NCBI RefSeq assembly: GCF_003731765.1
Contig: NZ_MOAL01000004.1
Coordinates: 1,364,001 to 1,428,000, forward strand
Source: Pseudomonas chlororaphis
Lineage (GTDB): Bacteria; Pseudomonadota; Gammaproteobacteria; Pseudomonadales; Pseudomonadaceae
Reading direction: 5' to 3'
Length of the DNA: 64,000 nt
How positions within the stretch are numbered: position 1 is the stretch's first letter; every line of letters starts with the position of its first letter. Both the position numbers and the translations under genes were made by a program. This document shows, in pieces, positions 50,689 to 58,675 of this stretch. The notes under the pieces are model-generated. The model saw only the letters and a list, made by a program, of their open reading frames with translations, ran no database searches and was not told where the DNA came from.

Positions 50689-51402
50689 TTAACTGCTCGA
50701 ACGCCCGAAGCCCTTGCTCGACCCGCCGCCCCAGCCACTGCGGGCACTGGACTGGCTGCCGAAGCCGCCGCGGGAGGTGGCCGAGGACACGGAAATCGGC
50801 CGGGTGTTCTTGAAGCTGTTGCCGCTTTGCACCTGGCGCGACTTGCTGAACGTGGTGCCGTTGTCGATGCGCTGGTTCAGGGTCGAGTTGCTGTAACCGC
50901 CGCGGTTGTCGCGGTAGCGATAGACCGGCTCGGAGTAATAGTTGCGGTTGCCGCCGCTGAGCATGTTGCCGATCAGCAGGCCGGTGAGCAGGCCGTTGAC
51001 CGAGCTGCCCGAACCCGAAGCCTGGCTGCCATCGGCGACGCCTGCGGCGCGGGCGGCGTCGACTTCGGCCTGGGTGAAAGTGCCGCTGGCGGCAATTTCA
51101 AAGCCGCCCATTTTCGGGATGAACTTGCCGCTGGAATCCTGCTGGCACCAGTCCGCGACAAAGTCGGCGTCGCAGTCGGCCTGGTTGTCATACACCGGCG
51201 CCTGGCTGCGGTGCTCGGCCATGGCCCTGATGTAGGCGTCGGAACAGATGTCCACCGCGATCTTGCCGTCGACGCATTCCTGCACCGACTGGAAGTTGAA
51301 TTTCTGTTGCACCGAAATGCCGTCCGGCTCACCACCGCAACCGGAGATGGCCAGGGCCACCGAGGCGGCCAGGGACAGCTGAACGTATTGACTTCGTTTC
51401 AT
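50689..51402 (-). CDS. DUF1190 (YgiB-like) lipoprotein
   Basis: 237 residues. The lipoprotein signal ends ALAISGCGG (Cys 22). A cysteine-containing middle (VQECVDGKIAVDICSDAY, CDADFVADWCQQ) resembles YgiB/YjfM. A Gly/Ser-rich tail ends SSKGFGRSSS. Expected in the periplasm, membrane-anchored. The YgiB-YgiC pairing is conserved in E. coli, which supports this call. Confidence 0.87.
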   Translation of the reverse strand: MKRSQYVQLSLAASVALAISGCGGEPDGISVQQKFNFQSVQECVDGKIAVDICSDAYIRAMAEHRSQAPVYDNQADCDADFVADWCQQDSSGKFIPKMGGFEIAASGTFTQAEVDAARAAGVADGSQASGSGSSVNGLLTGLLIGNMLSGGNRNYYSEPVYRYRDNRGGYSNSTLNQRIDNGTTFSKSRQVQSGNSFKNTRPISVSSATSRGGFGSQSSARSGWGGGSSKGFGRSSS

Positions 51403-51422
51403 CGAGGGTTCCGTCCAGTCGA

Positions 51423-51851
51423 TCAGTTTTGTGCGGGGGTCATGCAGGCGGCGTTGAGCAGGCCGACGCTGATGGCCACGGCGGCGACGTAGATGCCGGC
51501 GGCGAGTTCGCCCTGGCGGATGCGTTCCGAGACGCCCTTGAGCACCAGGCTGGTCATCAGGAACGCGAGCAGTTGCACCACGGCGGCGATCACTGCCCAG
51601 ACCACGAAGTCCAGCAGGCTGATGGAGTAGGCGATCACGTTGCTGGCAGGAATCGCAAAGCCAATGATGGCGCCGCCCAGGGCAATGGCGGCCGACACGT
51701 TGCCGGCACGGATCAGCTCGAATTCCTTGTGCGGGGTCATGCGCGTGTAGACGAACTGGAACAGGGCGAAAATCACCGCAGCGCCGAGGATGTAGCTGAG
51801 AAAGCCGAGCACGGCGAACTTGTTCAGGGAAATGGAGAGTGCTTCAAGCAT
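51423..51851 (-). CDS. DUF350 membrane protein (YjfL-like)
   Basis: 142 residues from MLEALSISLNKFAVL; an upstream ATG is less suitable. Four membrane segments: FLSYILGAAVIFALFQFVY, AIALGGAIIGFAIPASNVI, FVVWAVIAAVVQLLAFLM and AAGIYVAAVAISVGLLN. The arrangement matches YjfL and other DUF350 proteins. Function unknown; its place in the cluster suggests a membrane partner of the ATP-grasp system. Confidence 0.87.
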   Translation of the reverse strand: MLEALSISLNKFAVLGFLSYILGAAVIFALFQFVYTRMTPHKEFELIRAGNVSAAIALGGAIIGFAIPASNVIAYSISLLDFVVWAVIAAVVQLLAFLMTSLVLKGVSERIRQGELAAGIYVAAVAISVGLLNAACMTPAQN

Positions 51852-51897
51852 GGTGCGGGTCCTTTTTAGAGGAGGTGCCAATCAGATCGGGTACACG

Positions 51898-52548
51898 TCA
51901 GATGATCTGCAAGTCGGTGCCGTACAGGGATATACCCAGGGAAGTGCTGAGGCTGATGCTGCCTTCGGCGTCTTCTTCGACGGAGAACAGCAGGAATTCA
52001 CGACGGTCGGTGAGGCCGGTGTCCCGGGCATAGAGCATGGCCCGATGTTCGACCGTATACGCCTCGTCCGGGTTGCGCACCTGTTCCATAAAGGCCACCA
52101 GCTCGGTCTGCCCGGCTTCGGTGCCCCATTCGCGAGTGTATTCCACGGCGTCATGGTTGTAGCTCGGCAAGCCGATCAGGCTGTCGGGACCGGCCAGGCG
52201 ACGCAGTTCGGCTTCGCTGCTGATGGTCACGTAGCTCAGGTAGTTGAACAGGATCACCGATTCGACCTGGCCATCGGCCGCGCCGCTGGTGTGCACCTGC
52301 AACCAGTAGTCCTGGTCGTTCAGGTAGTAGCGCGAAAGCCAGTTGGACTGGCCCAGCTCGACCCGGCCTTCGGCCCAGATCTGCTGGCTGTCGGGGATCA
52401 CCACGGCGCTCTGGCCGTCGAGCAGCAGCTTGAGGGTCGGGTCGAAGCTCAGGCCCAGGCCCTGGCGCAGGCCAAGGGGGCCGGCGCTGGGGGCGACGGC
52501 CTGGGTTTTCGGGGCTTCAAAGCCCAGCAACTGTTTAAACCATCCCAT
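51898..52548 (-). CDS. DUF2491 (YjfK-like) protein
   Basis: 216 residues, cytoplasmic. MGWFKQLLGFEAP opens as in YjfK. Conserved elements include YYLNDQDYWLQVH and HRAMLYARDTG. No catalytic motif is evident. It lies between the rhomboid and DUF350 genes, in YjfIJKLM-like order. Confidence 0.83.
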   Translation of the reverse strand: MGWFKQLLGFEAPKTQAVAPSAGPLGLRQGLGLSFDPTLKLLLDGQSAVVIPDSQQIWAEGRVELGQSNWLSRYYLNDQDYWLQVHTSGAADGQVESVILFNYLSYVTISSEAELRRLAGPDSLIGLPSYNHDAVEYTREWGTEAGQTELVAFMEQVRNPDEAYTVEHRAMLYARDTGLTDRREFLLFSVEEDAEGSISLSTSLGISLYGTDLQII

Positions 52549-52601
52549 TGGTTGAAGTCCTTGAGGCGGGTGGAGGCGATATCCGGTGCGGCGCGTGGCC
52601 G

Positions 52602-53156
52602 TTATCGGGCCGCATTAGACATCGGCCGGGCTCGGGATAGAAGGATTTTTGCAGCGATAAAGCCGGCGAAGGCTCCGGCCAGGTGCCCCTCGAAGGACAC
52701 CCCGGCCCGTGGCAGGAAGCCGAACACCAGGCCCGAGTACAAAAACAGCGTGACCGCAGCGGCCAGCAGGCTGCGCCAACTGCGTTCGAACCAGGCCCGG
52801 GACAGAATGTAGCCCCACAAACCGAAGACCCAGCCGCTGGCGCCGACATGCACGCCGCGAAAACCGAACAGCCAGACCAGGGCGCCGCCCAGCAGGATCA
52901 CGACCAGGCTGACGCTGACGAAACGCTGGCGACCTTCGGCCATGACCAGGCCGCCGAGGATCAGGAACGGCACCAGGTTGGACGCCAGGTGCGCGAAGGA
53001 ACCGTGGATCCAGGGCGCCAGCACGATCCCCGGCAAGCCCTGGAGGGTGCGCGGGATCAGGCCGAAGTGGTTCAGGCTGTAGCCGCTGGCGCTGTTCAAC
53101 ACCTGCACCGCAAGCATCAACAGGGCCAGGCCGGCCAGGGTCTTGAAACCGTTCAT
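52602..53156 (-). CDS. Rhomboid-family intramembrane serine protease
   Basis: 184 residues from MNGFKTLAGLALLM (53156, CAAGGA upstream). Six membrane segments are likely. The active serine is in GASGWVFGLWGY and the histidine in FEGHLAGAFAG; HGSFAHLASNLVPF contains the conserved His and Asn. It cleaves membrane substrates. In E. coli's yjf cluster no rhomboid is present, so this insertion is characteristic of the local version. Preceded by an intrinsic terminator. Confidence 0.9.
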   Translation of the reverse strand: MNGFKTLAGLALLMLAVQVLNSASGYSLNHFGLIPRTLQGLPGIVLAPWIHGSFAHLASNLVPFLILGGLVMAEGRQRFVSVSLVVILLGGALVWLFGFRGVHVGASGWVFGLWGYILSRAWFERSWRSLLAAAVTLFLYSGLVFGFLPRAGVSFEGHLAGAFAGFIAAKILLSRARPMSNAAR

Positions 53157-53172
53157 GGGGGTTCCTTGAGCT

Positions 53173-53227
53173 AAAAAAAACGGCACGCGGCAAGCGCAGG
53201 TACCAGGCCCTGGCTTGCCGGGTGCCG
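53173..53227 (-). terminator. Strong intrinsic terminator between pspA-like and rhomboid genes
   Basis: On the minus strand, a stem of 15 bp (CGGCACCCGGCAAGC / GCTTGCCGCGTGCCG, one mismatch, 17-base loop) is followed directly by eight T. It lies in the 80-base gap between the PspA-family stop and the rhomboid start. Confidence 0.85.
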
Positions 53228-53236
53228 CGGCCATCC

Positions 53237-53929
53237 TTACTGCTTGTTCTTCAAGCGCTCGAGAATGGCGTTGGCGCTGCCCTGGTCGGGAATGATGTTG
53301 GCTTCGCGCAGGCGGCGATCCAGATCATTGCCGTTGGCCGCTTCGGACAGCTCTTCATGGGCCTCCAGTTCGGCGGCGCGCTGATCCTGCTTGGCTTGCA
53401 GGCGGTTAAGGGTGCCGACGGCGGTTTCCAGCTTGCCGTTGGCGCCGCCGCTGGCGATGGACGCGCTGACCTGGGCCTTCTGCACGCTTTCCCGGGCCTT
53501 GGCCATGTCCACTTGCTGGCGCAGGCTTTTGATCCGCGCTTCGGCCTTGCTGATGTCCTTGCGCATTTTCTCGGCGTAGGCACCGAACTCGGCGGCTTGC
53601 TTCTGCTCGGCGTCGAGGCTGGTGGTCAGGCCTGAGATGGCTTCGGCCACTTCCAGGGCCAGGTCTTCACGGTTGGCCTGCAGGGCGGCCACGGCCTTGG
53701 TTTCCAGGTCGGCGATCTTGGTGTTGTACTCGGCCACGCGCTCCGAACTGAGCTTGTGCTTGGCCATGATGGTTACCAGCTCGCGCTTGGCGTTGGCCAG
53801 GGCGCCGTCGGCGTCGCGGATTTCCTGGTCGAGGATGCGCAGGGCCTGCTGGTCGACAATGGATTCGCCGACTTCGTTGGCGCCGCCGCGCAGGGCGGTA
53901 AACAGTTTGTTCCAGATGGATTGAGTCAT
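53237..53929 (-). CDS. PspA/IM30-family protein (YjfJ-like)
   Basis: 230 residues, almost entirely coiled coil, for example DLETKAVAALQANREDLALE and KAEARIKSLRQQVDMAKARE. The N-terminus (WNKLFTALRGGANEVGESIV) is an amphipathic helix, followed by DQQALRILDQEIRDADGALA as in PspA. It would bind and stabilise the inner membrane under stress. Second gene of the cluster, 26 bases after the DUF2170 gene. Confidence 0.92.
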   Translation of the reverse strand: MTQSIWNKLFTALRGGANEVGESIVDQQALRILDQEIRDADGALANAKRELVTIMAKHKLSSERVAEYNTKIADLETKAVAALQANREDLALEVAEAISGLTTSLDAEQKQAAEFGAYAEKMRKDISKAEARIKSLRQQVDMAKARESVQKAQVSASIASGGANGKLETAVGTLNRLQAKQDQRAAELEAHEELSEAANGNDLDRRLREANIIPDQGSANAILERLKNKQ

Positions 53930-53955
53930 GTGGCGTTACTCCAGGGGCTCGGCAA

Positions 53956-54639
53956 TCAGTTGAAGAAGCTTTCGAAGGCTTCGGTGGCACGCTGCACGTT
54001 GTCCACCAGGGTTTTGATTTCGGTGACCACGTTGGTCAGGTTCGAGCCCGAACTCAGGGCGCCGAACATGTTGTAGACGGTCTGGCCGTTGGGCATGGAC
54101 TCGATGCCGATGGACGACAGCGGGAACATTTCGCGGCTGCGCAACACGGCGTCGTTGAAACGGGGCACGTCGTTGATTGACTCCAGGTCCACCAGCACGG
54201 TGTCGACGATGATCTGCTCACCCACCACCGCGACGTAGATCGGCAGGCCGCCGAAATCGTTCATGTCCAGCTTGATGCTCTGCTCGGAACCCTGGATCAG
54301 GCTCAGGGTGATTTCGTTCGAGGCCACTTCGTCCAGGGCCTGCAGGGCGCTGAAGAGGCGGTCGATGGTCCAGTTTTCACCTGCGATCATGTAGTTCTCC
54401 AATACCGGTGCGCCTGCCATCAGGGGTTGGCGCAGTTTCTTTTCAAGGTGCTTGAGTACGCTGCGGTTTTCCGGGAGTACCCAAGTTTCATGTTTCACAT
54501 AACCGGCGCCACTCAGGCCCGCACGCATCTGCTTCATGTAGAAGCTCGACGGTTTCTTGCCGGTGGCTTTCGAGCGCGATCCCTGGGAATTCTCGGAGGG
54601 CGCTTGCGCGGCATCGGACGGGTTGTCGGGGCTTTTCAT
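53956..54639 (-). CDS. DUF2170 (YjfI-like) protein
   Basis: 227 residues from MKSPDNPSDAAQAP, which has ACGGAG seven bases upstream; ATG 54660 is weaker and lies at the operator. After a charged, disordered 35-residue start comes a compact domain with SGAGYVKHETWVLPE and FGGLPIYVAVVGEQI. The YjfI family has no known activity. First gene of the cluster, and the operator lies directly upstream. Confidence 0.83.
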   Translation of the reverse strand: MKSPDNPSDAAQAPSENSQGSRSKATGKKPSSFYMKQMRAGLSGAGYVKHETWVLPENRSVLKHLEKKLRQPLMAGAPVLENYMIAGENWTIDRLFSALQALDEVASNEITLSLIQGSEQSIKLDMNDFGGLPIYVAVVGEQIIVDTVLVDLESINDVPRFNDAVLRSREMFPLSSIGIESMPNGQTVYNMFGALSSGSNLTNVVTEIKTLVDNVQRATEAFESFFN

Positions 54640-54661
54640 CAGGGTGACTCCGTTGGTCACG

Positions 54662-54720
54662 TATCACGTGTGAGAAATCTACGCCTGATTCTTCAGGCGG
54701 TAAATATCTCACGCGTGATA
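54662..54720 (-). promoter_or_regulatory. Double palindromic operator before the yjf-like cluster
   Basis: TATCACGTGTGAGA (54662-54675) and TCTCACGCGTGATA (54707-54720) are inverted copies of each other, and each is itself nearly palindromic. Between them CGCCTGA / TCAGGCG (54682-54699) forms a further hairpin. This looks like two binding sites of one dimeric regulator around the promoter of the DUF2170-pspA genes. No candidate regulator gene is in the window. Confidence 0.65.
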
Positions 54721-54766
54721 TTTTTCAGCCTTGGGCCGGAAGATATGTGTCGGCACGTTGCACGCT

Positions 54767-55498
54767 TCAGAGGGCGCGCTGGTTGACCCGGCGTGAGAGG
54801 GCGTCGGCGCTTTCCTTGCGCTCGGAATAGCGGTCCACCAGGCAGTCCGCGCGGCCGCGCAGCAACAGGGTGAACTTCATCAGTTCCTCCATGACGTCCA
54901 CCACCCGATCGTAATAGGCCGAAGGGGCCATGCGCCCGGCCTCGTCGAATTCGGCGAAGGCCTTGGGCACCGAGGACTGGTTGGGCAGGGTGAACATGCG
55001 CATCCAGCGCCCCAGGATCCGCATCTGATTGACCGTGTTGAATGACTGCGAGCCGCCACAGACTTGCATCAGCGCCAGGGTCTTGCCCTGGGTCGGCCGG
55101 ACAGCGCCCAAGGCCAGGGGGATCCAGTCGATCTGTGCCTTGAACACCGCCGACAGGCCGCCATGGCGTTCCGGCGAGCACCAGACCTGGCCCTCGGACC
55201 ACAGCACCGCGTCACGCAGGGCCTGGACCTTGGGGTGTTCCACGGGGGCGTCGTCGGGCAGGGGCAGGCCGCTGGGGTCGAAGATTCGGGTGTCGGCGCC
55301 CAGGTAGCGCAGGATGCGCGCCGCCTCCTCGGTCAACAGGCGGCTGAATGAGCGTTCCCGGGTCGAGCCATAGAGCAGCAGGATGCGCGGCGGATGGCTG
55401 AGGCTGGCCAGGCCTTCCAGTTGATGGGGCTGGGGTGGCGTGAGCAACTGCGGGTCGAGGTTGGGCAGGTGCGGGTCAACATCCTGATGGTGATTCAT
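54767..55498 (-). CDS. arsH: Arsenical resistance protein ArsH (NADPH-dependent FMN reductase)
   Basis: 243 residues. The flavodoxin-like FMN site is ILLLYGSTRERSFSRLL, with PERHGGLSAVFKAQIDWIPL and GGSQSFNTVNQMRILGRW being ArsH hallmarks. It oxidises organoarsenicals and reduces flavin or chromate in various species. It overlaps arsC by four bases. Confidence 0.93.
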   Translation of the reverse strand: MNHHQDVDPHLPNLDPQLLTPPQPHQLEGLASLSHPPRILLLYGSTRERSFSRLLTEEAARILRYLGADTRIFDPSGLPLPDDAPVEHPKVQALRDAVLWSEGQVWCSPERHGGLSAVFKAQIDWIPLALGAVRPTQGKTLALMQVCGGSQSFNTVNQMRILGRWMRMFTLPNQSSVPKAFAEFDEAGRMAPSAYYDRVVDVMEELMKFTLLLRGRADCLVDRYSERKESADALSRRVNQRAL

Positions 55499-55968
55499 CC
55501 CAGGGCTCCGATCCGGTCCAGTTGCGCCTTGAGTTCGGCGCTGGACAGGCGCGGCAGGTCAAGGGCGAAGAAGGCGGCCAGGCGTCGGCGGATGATGCCT
55601 TCGGTGTGGGCGAACGCCGCCTCGACCTGGGCTTCGCTGCCCTGCACATCGGCGGGGTCGGCCAGGCCCCAATGGCTTTTTATGGCCGCCCCGAAGTACA
55701 CCGGACAGGGTTCGCCGGCGGCCTTGTCGCAGACACTGATAACGACATCGGGCGGTGCATCGGCGAAGGCGTCCGAACCTTTGCTGTACAGCCCCTCGAT
55801 GGACACGCCGGCCCGGCTCAACGTCGCCAGGGCCTGGGCATTGAGTTGGCCGCTGGGGAAGCTGCCGGCGCTCACGGCGTGCAGGCCGGTGGGGGCGAGG
55901 TGATTGAACAGGGCTTCGGACAACACGCTGCGACAGCTGTTGGCGGTGCACATAAACAGAATGTTCAT
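55495..55968 (-). CDS. arsC: Arsenate reductase, LMW-phosphatase (thioredoxin-linked) type
   Basis: 157 residues from MNILFMCTANSCRSVL. The phosphatase loop is C7-x5-R13-S14. The redox cysteines are in SVCDKAAGEPCP, matching the seven-residue spacing of the thioredoxin-linked ArsC. It reduces arsenate to arsenite. An ArsR-type operator lies directly upstream. No arsenite efflux gene (arsB/acr3) or arsR is in the cluster. Confidence 0.92.
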   Translation of the reverse strand: MNILFMCTANSCRSVLSEALFNHLAPTGLHAVSAGSFPSGQLNAQALATLSRAGVSIEGLYSKGSDAFADAPPDVVISVCDKAAGEPCPVYFGAAIKSHWGLADPADVQGSEAQVEAAFAHTEGIIRRRLAAFFALDLPRLSSAELKAQLDRIGALG

Positions 55969-55983
55969 CGGTGGCGGCTCGCA

Positions 55984-56004
55984 TATATGAATATTCGAAT
56001 ATAC
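55984..56004 (-). promoter_or_regulatory. ArsR-type operator upstream of arsC
   Basis: ATATGAATATTCGAATATACG contains the perfect palindrome ATATTCGAATAT at 55991-56002, as in ArsR/SmtB boxes. It lies 16 bases ahead of the arsC start, in a position to block transcription in the absence of arsenite. Confidence 0.7.
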
Positions 56005-56055
56005 GCATGCCAATGCGTGCTGCCAAGTCGCTCGCCGCACCTGCGGTGCCGGGTG

Positions 56056-56763
56056 CTACAGCACCTTGACCGCGCGCCCAATGAATTGCACCGGCCCGGT
56101 GGGTTTGCCGATCGGCGAGCCGTTGGGGTTTTCCAGGGTCAGCTCGAACAGCTGATTGGCTTGCAGCGGTGGCAGCCGATCCAGCGGCACCCGCAGCGGT
56201 TGGCCGGGCTTGACCAGCCCGAGGGACACCGGCCCCTGCCAGTCATCGGCCTTGGTCCAGAACTCCAAGGCCTTGTCGCTCGGCACCTCGATCACCCCCA
56301 GGGGGATCAATTGCAGTTCGCGTGGGTCGCTGGCCTGCACCACCCAGCCCGGGGCCTTGTCCTGGGGCGCCACCAGCACCACCAGGTAGTTGGGGGCCGG
56401 GGGCGCACGGGTCAGCAACAGGCTACCGAGCACCAGGCTCGCCGCCAGGCCGGCAGCCGCCAGACCGCGCCACAGGGCCAGCAGGTTCCACCAGGGCGTG
56501 GCGACCTGGGCGGGGCGCCGATCCTGCTGCAGGCTGCGTTCGATGCGACGCCAGAGTTGCGGCGAAGGCTGCTGGGGCGGCACCAGGGCCGTCAGCGGAT
56601 GAAGGCGTTGCTCCCAGGCATCCACCGCGGCGCGCAGGGCCGGCTCATAGGGCAGGCGTTGCTCGACCTGATCGCGCTGCTCCGCCGGCAGGCTGCCCAA
56701 TACGTACTCGCCAGCCAGGGCCTGGAGTGCATCGTGGTCGTCATCTGCTGCACCGTTGTTCAT
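56056..56763 (-). CDS. RskA-family anti-sigma factor
   Basis: 235 residues from MNNGAADDDHDALQALAGEY. The cytoplasmic sigma-binding region (residues 10-80) is followed by one membrane helix (GLAAAGLAASLVLGSLLLT) and a periplasmic RskA domain (NYLVVLVAPQDKAPGWVVQA, ALEFWTK). No zinc-binding HxxxCxxC is present, as usual for RskA. Overlaps the sigma gene by four bases, so the two are coupled. Confidence 0.9.
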   Translation of the reverse strand: MNNGAADDDHDALQALAGEYVLGSLPAEQRDQVEQRLPYEPALRAAVDAWEQRLHPLTALVPPQQPSPQLWRRIERSLQQDRRPAQVATPWWNLLALWRGLAAAGLAASLVLGSLLLTRAPPAPNYLVVLVAPQDKAPGWVVQASDPRELQLIPLGVIEVPSDKALEFWTKADDWQGPVSLGLVKPGQPLRVPLDRLPPLQANQLFELTLENPNGSPIGKPTGPVQFIGRAVKVL

Positions 56764-57317
56764 CCCATGCACTCCCGCAATGCCGCCAGGCTGCGTTTGA
56801 TCCAGGCTTTGACCGTGCCCAGGGGCGTGCCGGTCTTCTGTGAAATCTCCCCGTGGGAGTAACCGTCCACGTAGGCGTGGAGGATGCACTGGCGCCGCTC
56901 GGGTTGCAGTTGCTCCAGGCAGCGGTGGATGCGCTGCTCATCGGCCATGGCGGATGGCGCGCCATAGACGTCCGGTTCCTGCGCCTCGGCCAGGGCTTGC
57001 AGGGCGCTTTCCTCACCGACGTGAACTTCCCGGCCGTTACGGCGGATTAGGTTCAGGGCCAGGTGCCGGGTCACGCTGAAAATCCAGCCCCGGGCGTCGC
57101 CCCGGGTCGGGTCGAAGCTGCCGGCGCCGTTCCAGATGCGGATAAAGGCGTCGTGGACGATGTCTTCGGCCAAGGCGCCGTCGCCCACCAGGCGTTTGGC
57201 CACCCCCAGCAGGCGTGGGCCTTCCTGGCGGTACAGGGCCTCCAGGGCGGGGCGCTCGCCACGGGCGCAGGCCGCCAGGCAGGCCGGGTAATCGAATAGG
57301 GCTTCAGGCAGGGACAA
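56760..57317 (-). CDS. ECF RNA polymerase sigma factor
   Basis: 185 residues, with a TTG as the only reasonable start. Region 2 has GALAEDIVHDAFIRIWNGAG and GWIFSVTRHLALNLIRR. Region 4 has AYVDGYSHGEISQKTGTPLG and VKAWIKRSLAALRECM. It is a SigK/RpoE-like factor controlled by the RskA partner that follows. The upstream DUF3455 gene is on the same strand, with a hairpin between, and may be in the same regulon. Confidence 0.92.
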   Translation of the reverse strand: MSLPEALFDYPACLAACARGERPALEALYRQEGPRLLGVAKRLVGDGALAEDIVHDAFIRIWNGAGSFDPTRGDARGWIFSVTRHLALNLIRRNGREVHVGEESALQALAEAQEPDVYGAPSAMADEQRIHRCLEQLQPERRQCILHAYVDGYSHGEISQKTGTPLGTVKAWIKRSLAALRECMG

Positions 57318-57346
57318 GGGTGGGGGCCGTCCAGGAAGAGCAGTAA

Positions 57347-57366
57347 CCCCGGCCGAATGGCCGGGG
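57347..57366 (-). terminator. Hairpin between DUF3455 and the sigma gene
   Basis: CCCCGGCC ATTC GGCCGGGG, perfect 8-bp arms, lies about 60 bases after the DUF3455 stop (minus strand). TTACTGCTCTTCC follows, only weakly T-rich, so it may attenuate rather than stop. Confidence 0.6.
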
Positions 57367-57424
57367 CATCTGCACAGCAGCGTAGATCAGTTTTTCCACG
57401 GCTTGTCCGGCCTTTTGTTGCGGT

Positions 57425-57955
57425 TTATTTAGCGGCCCAGAACAGGTAGTCGGCCTGGTACTTGACCTGCTGGCTTTGGCCTTTCTCGGCGGCGGTGCAC
57501 GGCGTGCTCGGGGCCACGCCACCCTTGAGGGCCACGCGCTGCACATAGGTCACGCCGCTCATGGCGCCCTTGCCTTCGGCGGGGTTGGCCTTGACCAACT
57601 GGTACGGCAGGTTGCCGGCGCTGGAGGGGGCCACGGCCACTTGGGTGCCGGTGATCTTCGAACCGTCCTTGGCTTGCCAAGTGGCCGGCGGGCCGAAGTA
57701 GTCGCCGACGGCCTTGCCGCTGCGGTCGTTGAGCACCGCCTTGGGACCGACGAAGGTCCATTCGGTCTGGCCGGGGGCGTTGGCTTTGTCGCGGCATTCG
57801 TAGGTGATCTCGCCGACGCCGACGGTTTCCAGGGCGATCTTGTGCCCGTCCGGCACCTTGATGCTGTCGGGCAGGTCGGCTTGGGCCTGGGCGGCGCTTA
57901 GCCAGCCGGTGGCGGCGAGGGAGAGGGTCAGGCTGAGCAGGGATGTGCGGTTCAT
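57425..57955 (-). CDS. DUF3455 exported protein
   Basis: 176 residues with a signal peptide (SLLSLTLSLAATGWLSAAQA). The mature part has the DUF3455 features IKVPDGHKIALETVGVGEIT, YECRDKA, FVGPKAVLNDRSGKAVGDYF and PTWQAKDGSKI-like ATWQAKDGSKITGTQ. Predicted periplasmic or secreted. Function unknown. Its location ahead of the sigma/anti-sigma pair suggests that it is a target of that sigma factor. Confidence 0.85.
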   Translation of the reverse strand: MNRTSLLSLTLSLAATGWLSAAQAQADLPDSIKVPDGHKIALETVGVGEITYECRDKANAPGQTEWTFVGPKAVLNDRSGKAVGDYFGPPATWQAKDGSKITGTQVAVAPSSAGNLPYQLVKANPAEGKGAMSGVTYVQRVALKGGVAPSTPCTAAEKGQSQQVKYQADYLFWAAK

Positions 57956-58063
57956 GGACAGTGCTCCAGAAAAGGGGGATCGACTGCGCAGCCATTGGGC
58001 TGCTGACAGTACTACCCGCGGGGCACAGGGTTTGGATGCAGTCGGTTGAACATATTTTTTCAC

Positions 58064-58573
58064 TCAGGTTGTCGACGAGCTCGGGAGGCCCGGGCACAGG
58101 TACAGGGTGGCCGGGTAGCCGTCGGCCTCGCAGGGCTGGCCAAGGCAGGGCTGACCGCTCAGTTGTTCAAGCACCTGGCTCCAGAACAGCCGGGCTGGGC
58201 GATTGGCCTCCAGGTGTAGCACCTGCCATGGGCCGCTGTAGCGTTCCAGTAGCTGCTTGACCACGGCGCGGCCAAGCCCCTGGCGACGCCAGCCCCGGCA
58301 GATAAACAGGTAACCGAGGTTGTACTGCGCGCCGGCCACGCGCAGTTGCTGATCCTGGGTGACGAAACCGACCAGTTGCCCGTCGACGCGGATCAGCCAG
58401 GGGAGGGTGCCGGCCGCTCGCCAATACGGCTCCATCGACTGCATGGCAAACAGCCCATGGGCCCCCAGAGGCAGGGGCAGCCACTGGCTCAGGTCATGGA
58501 GGTAGAACTGCAGCAGGTTGTCCAGGCAGGGCCAGTCGTCGCGTTGGGCAGCGTGCAGCTCGAAGGTGGGCAT
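58064..58573 (-). CDS. GNAT-family N-acetyltransferase
   Basis: 169 residues from MPTFELHAAQRDDWP. The acetyl-CoA site is RGWRRQGLGRAVVKQLLERY with NLGYLFIC before it. LVGFVTQDQQLRV is the beta-4 strand. The N-terminal part has DNLLQFYLHDLSQW. Substrate unknown. Divergent from the LysE gene. Confidence 0.85.
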   Translation of the reverse strand: MPTFELHAAQRDDWPCLDNLLQFYLHDLSQWLPLPLGAHGLFAMQSMEPYWRAAGTLPWLIRVDGQLVGFVTQDQQLRVAGAQYNLGYLFICRGWRRQGLGRAVVKQLLERYSGPWQVLHLEANRPARLFWSQVLEQLSGQPCLGQPCEADGYPATLYLCPGLPSSSTT

Positions 58574-58675
58574 GACGAACTCCGACACAGAGTGGGTTGG
58601 GCAGTTTTCTTCAATACGCCGAGGGGGCGCCGCGCCTAAGGTCGGCCCGGTCTTTCCTTGATTCTGTGAGCGTGA

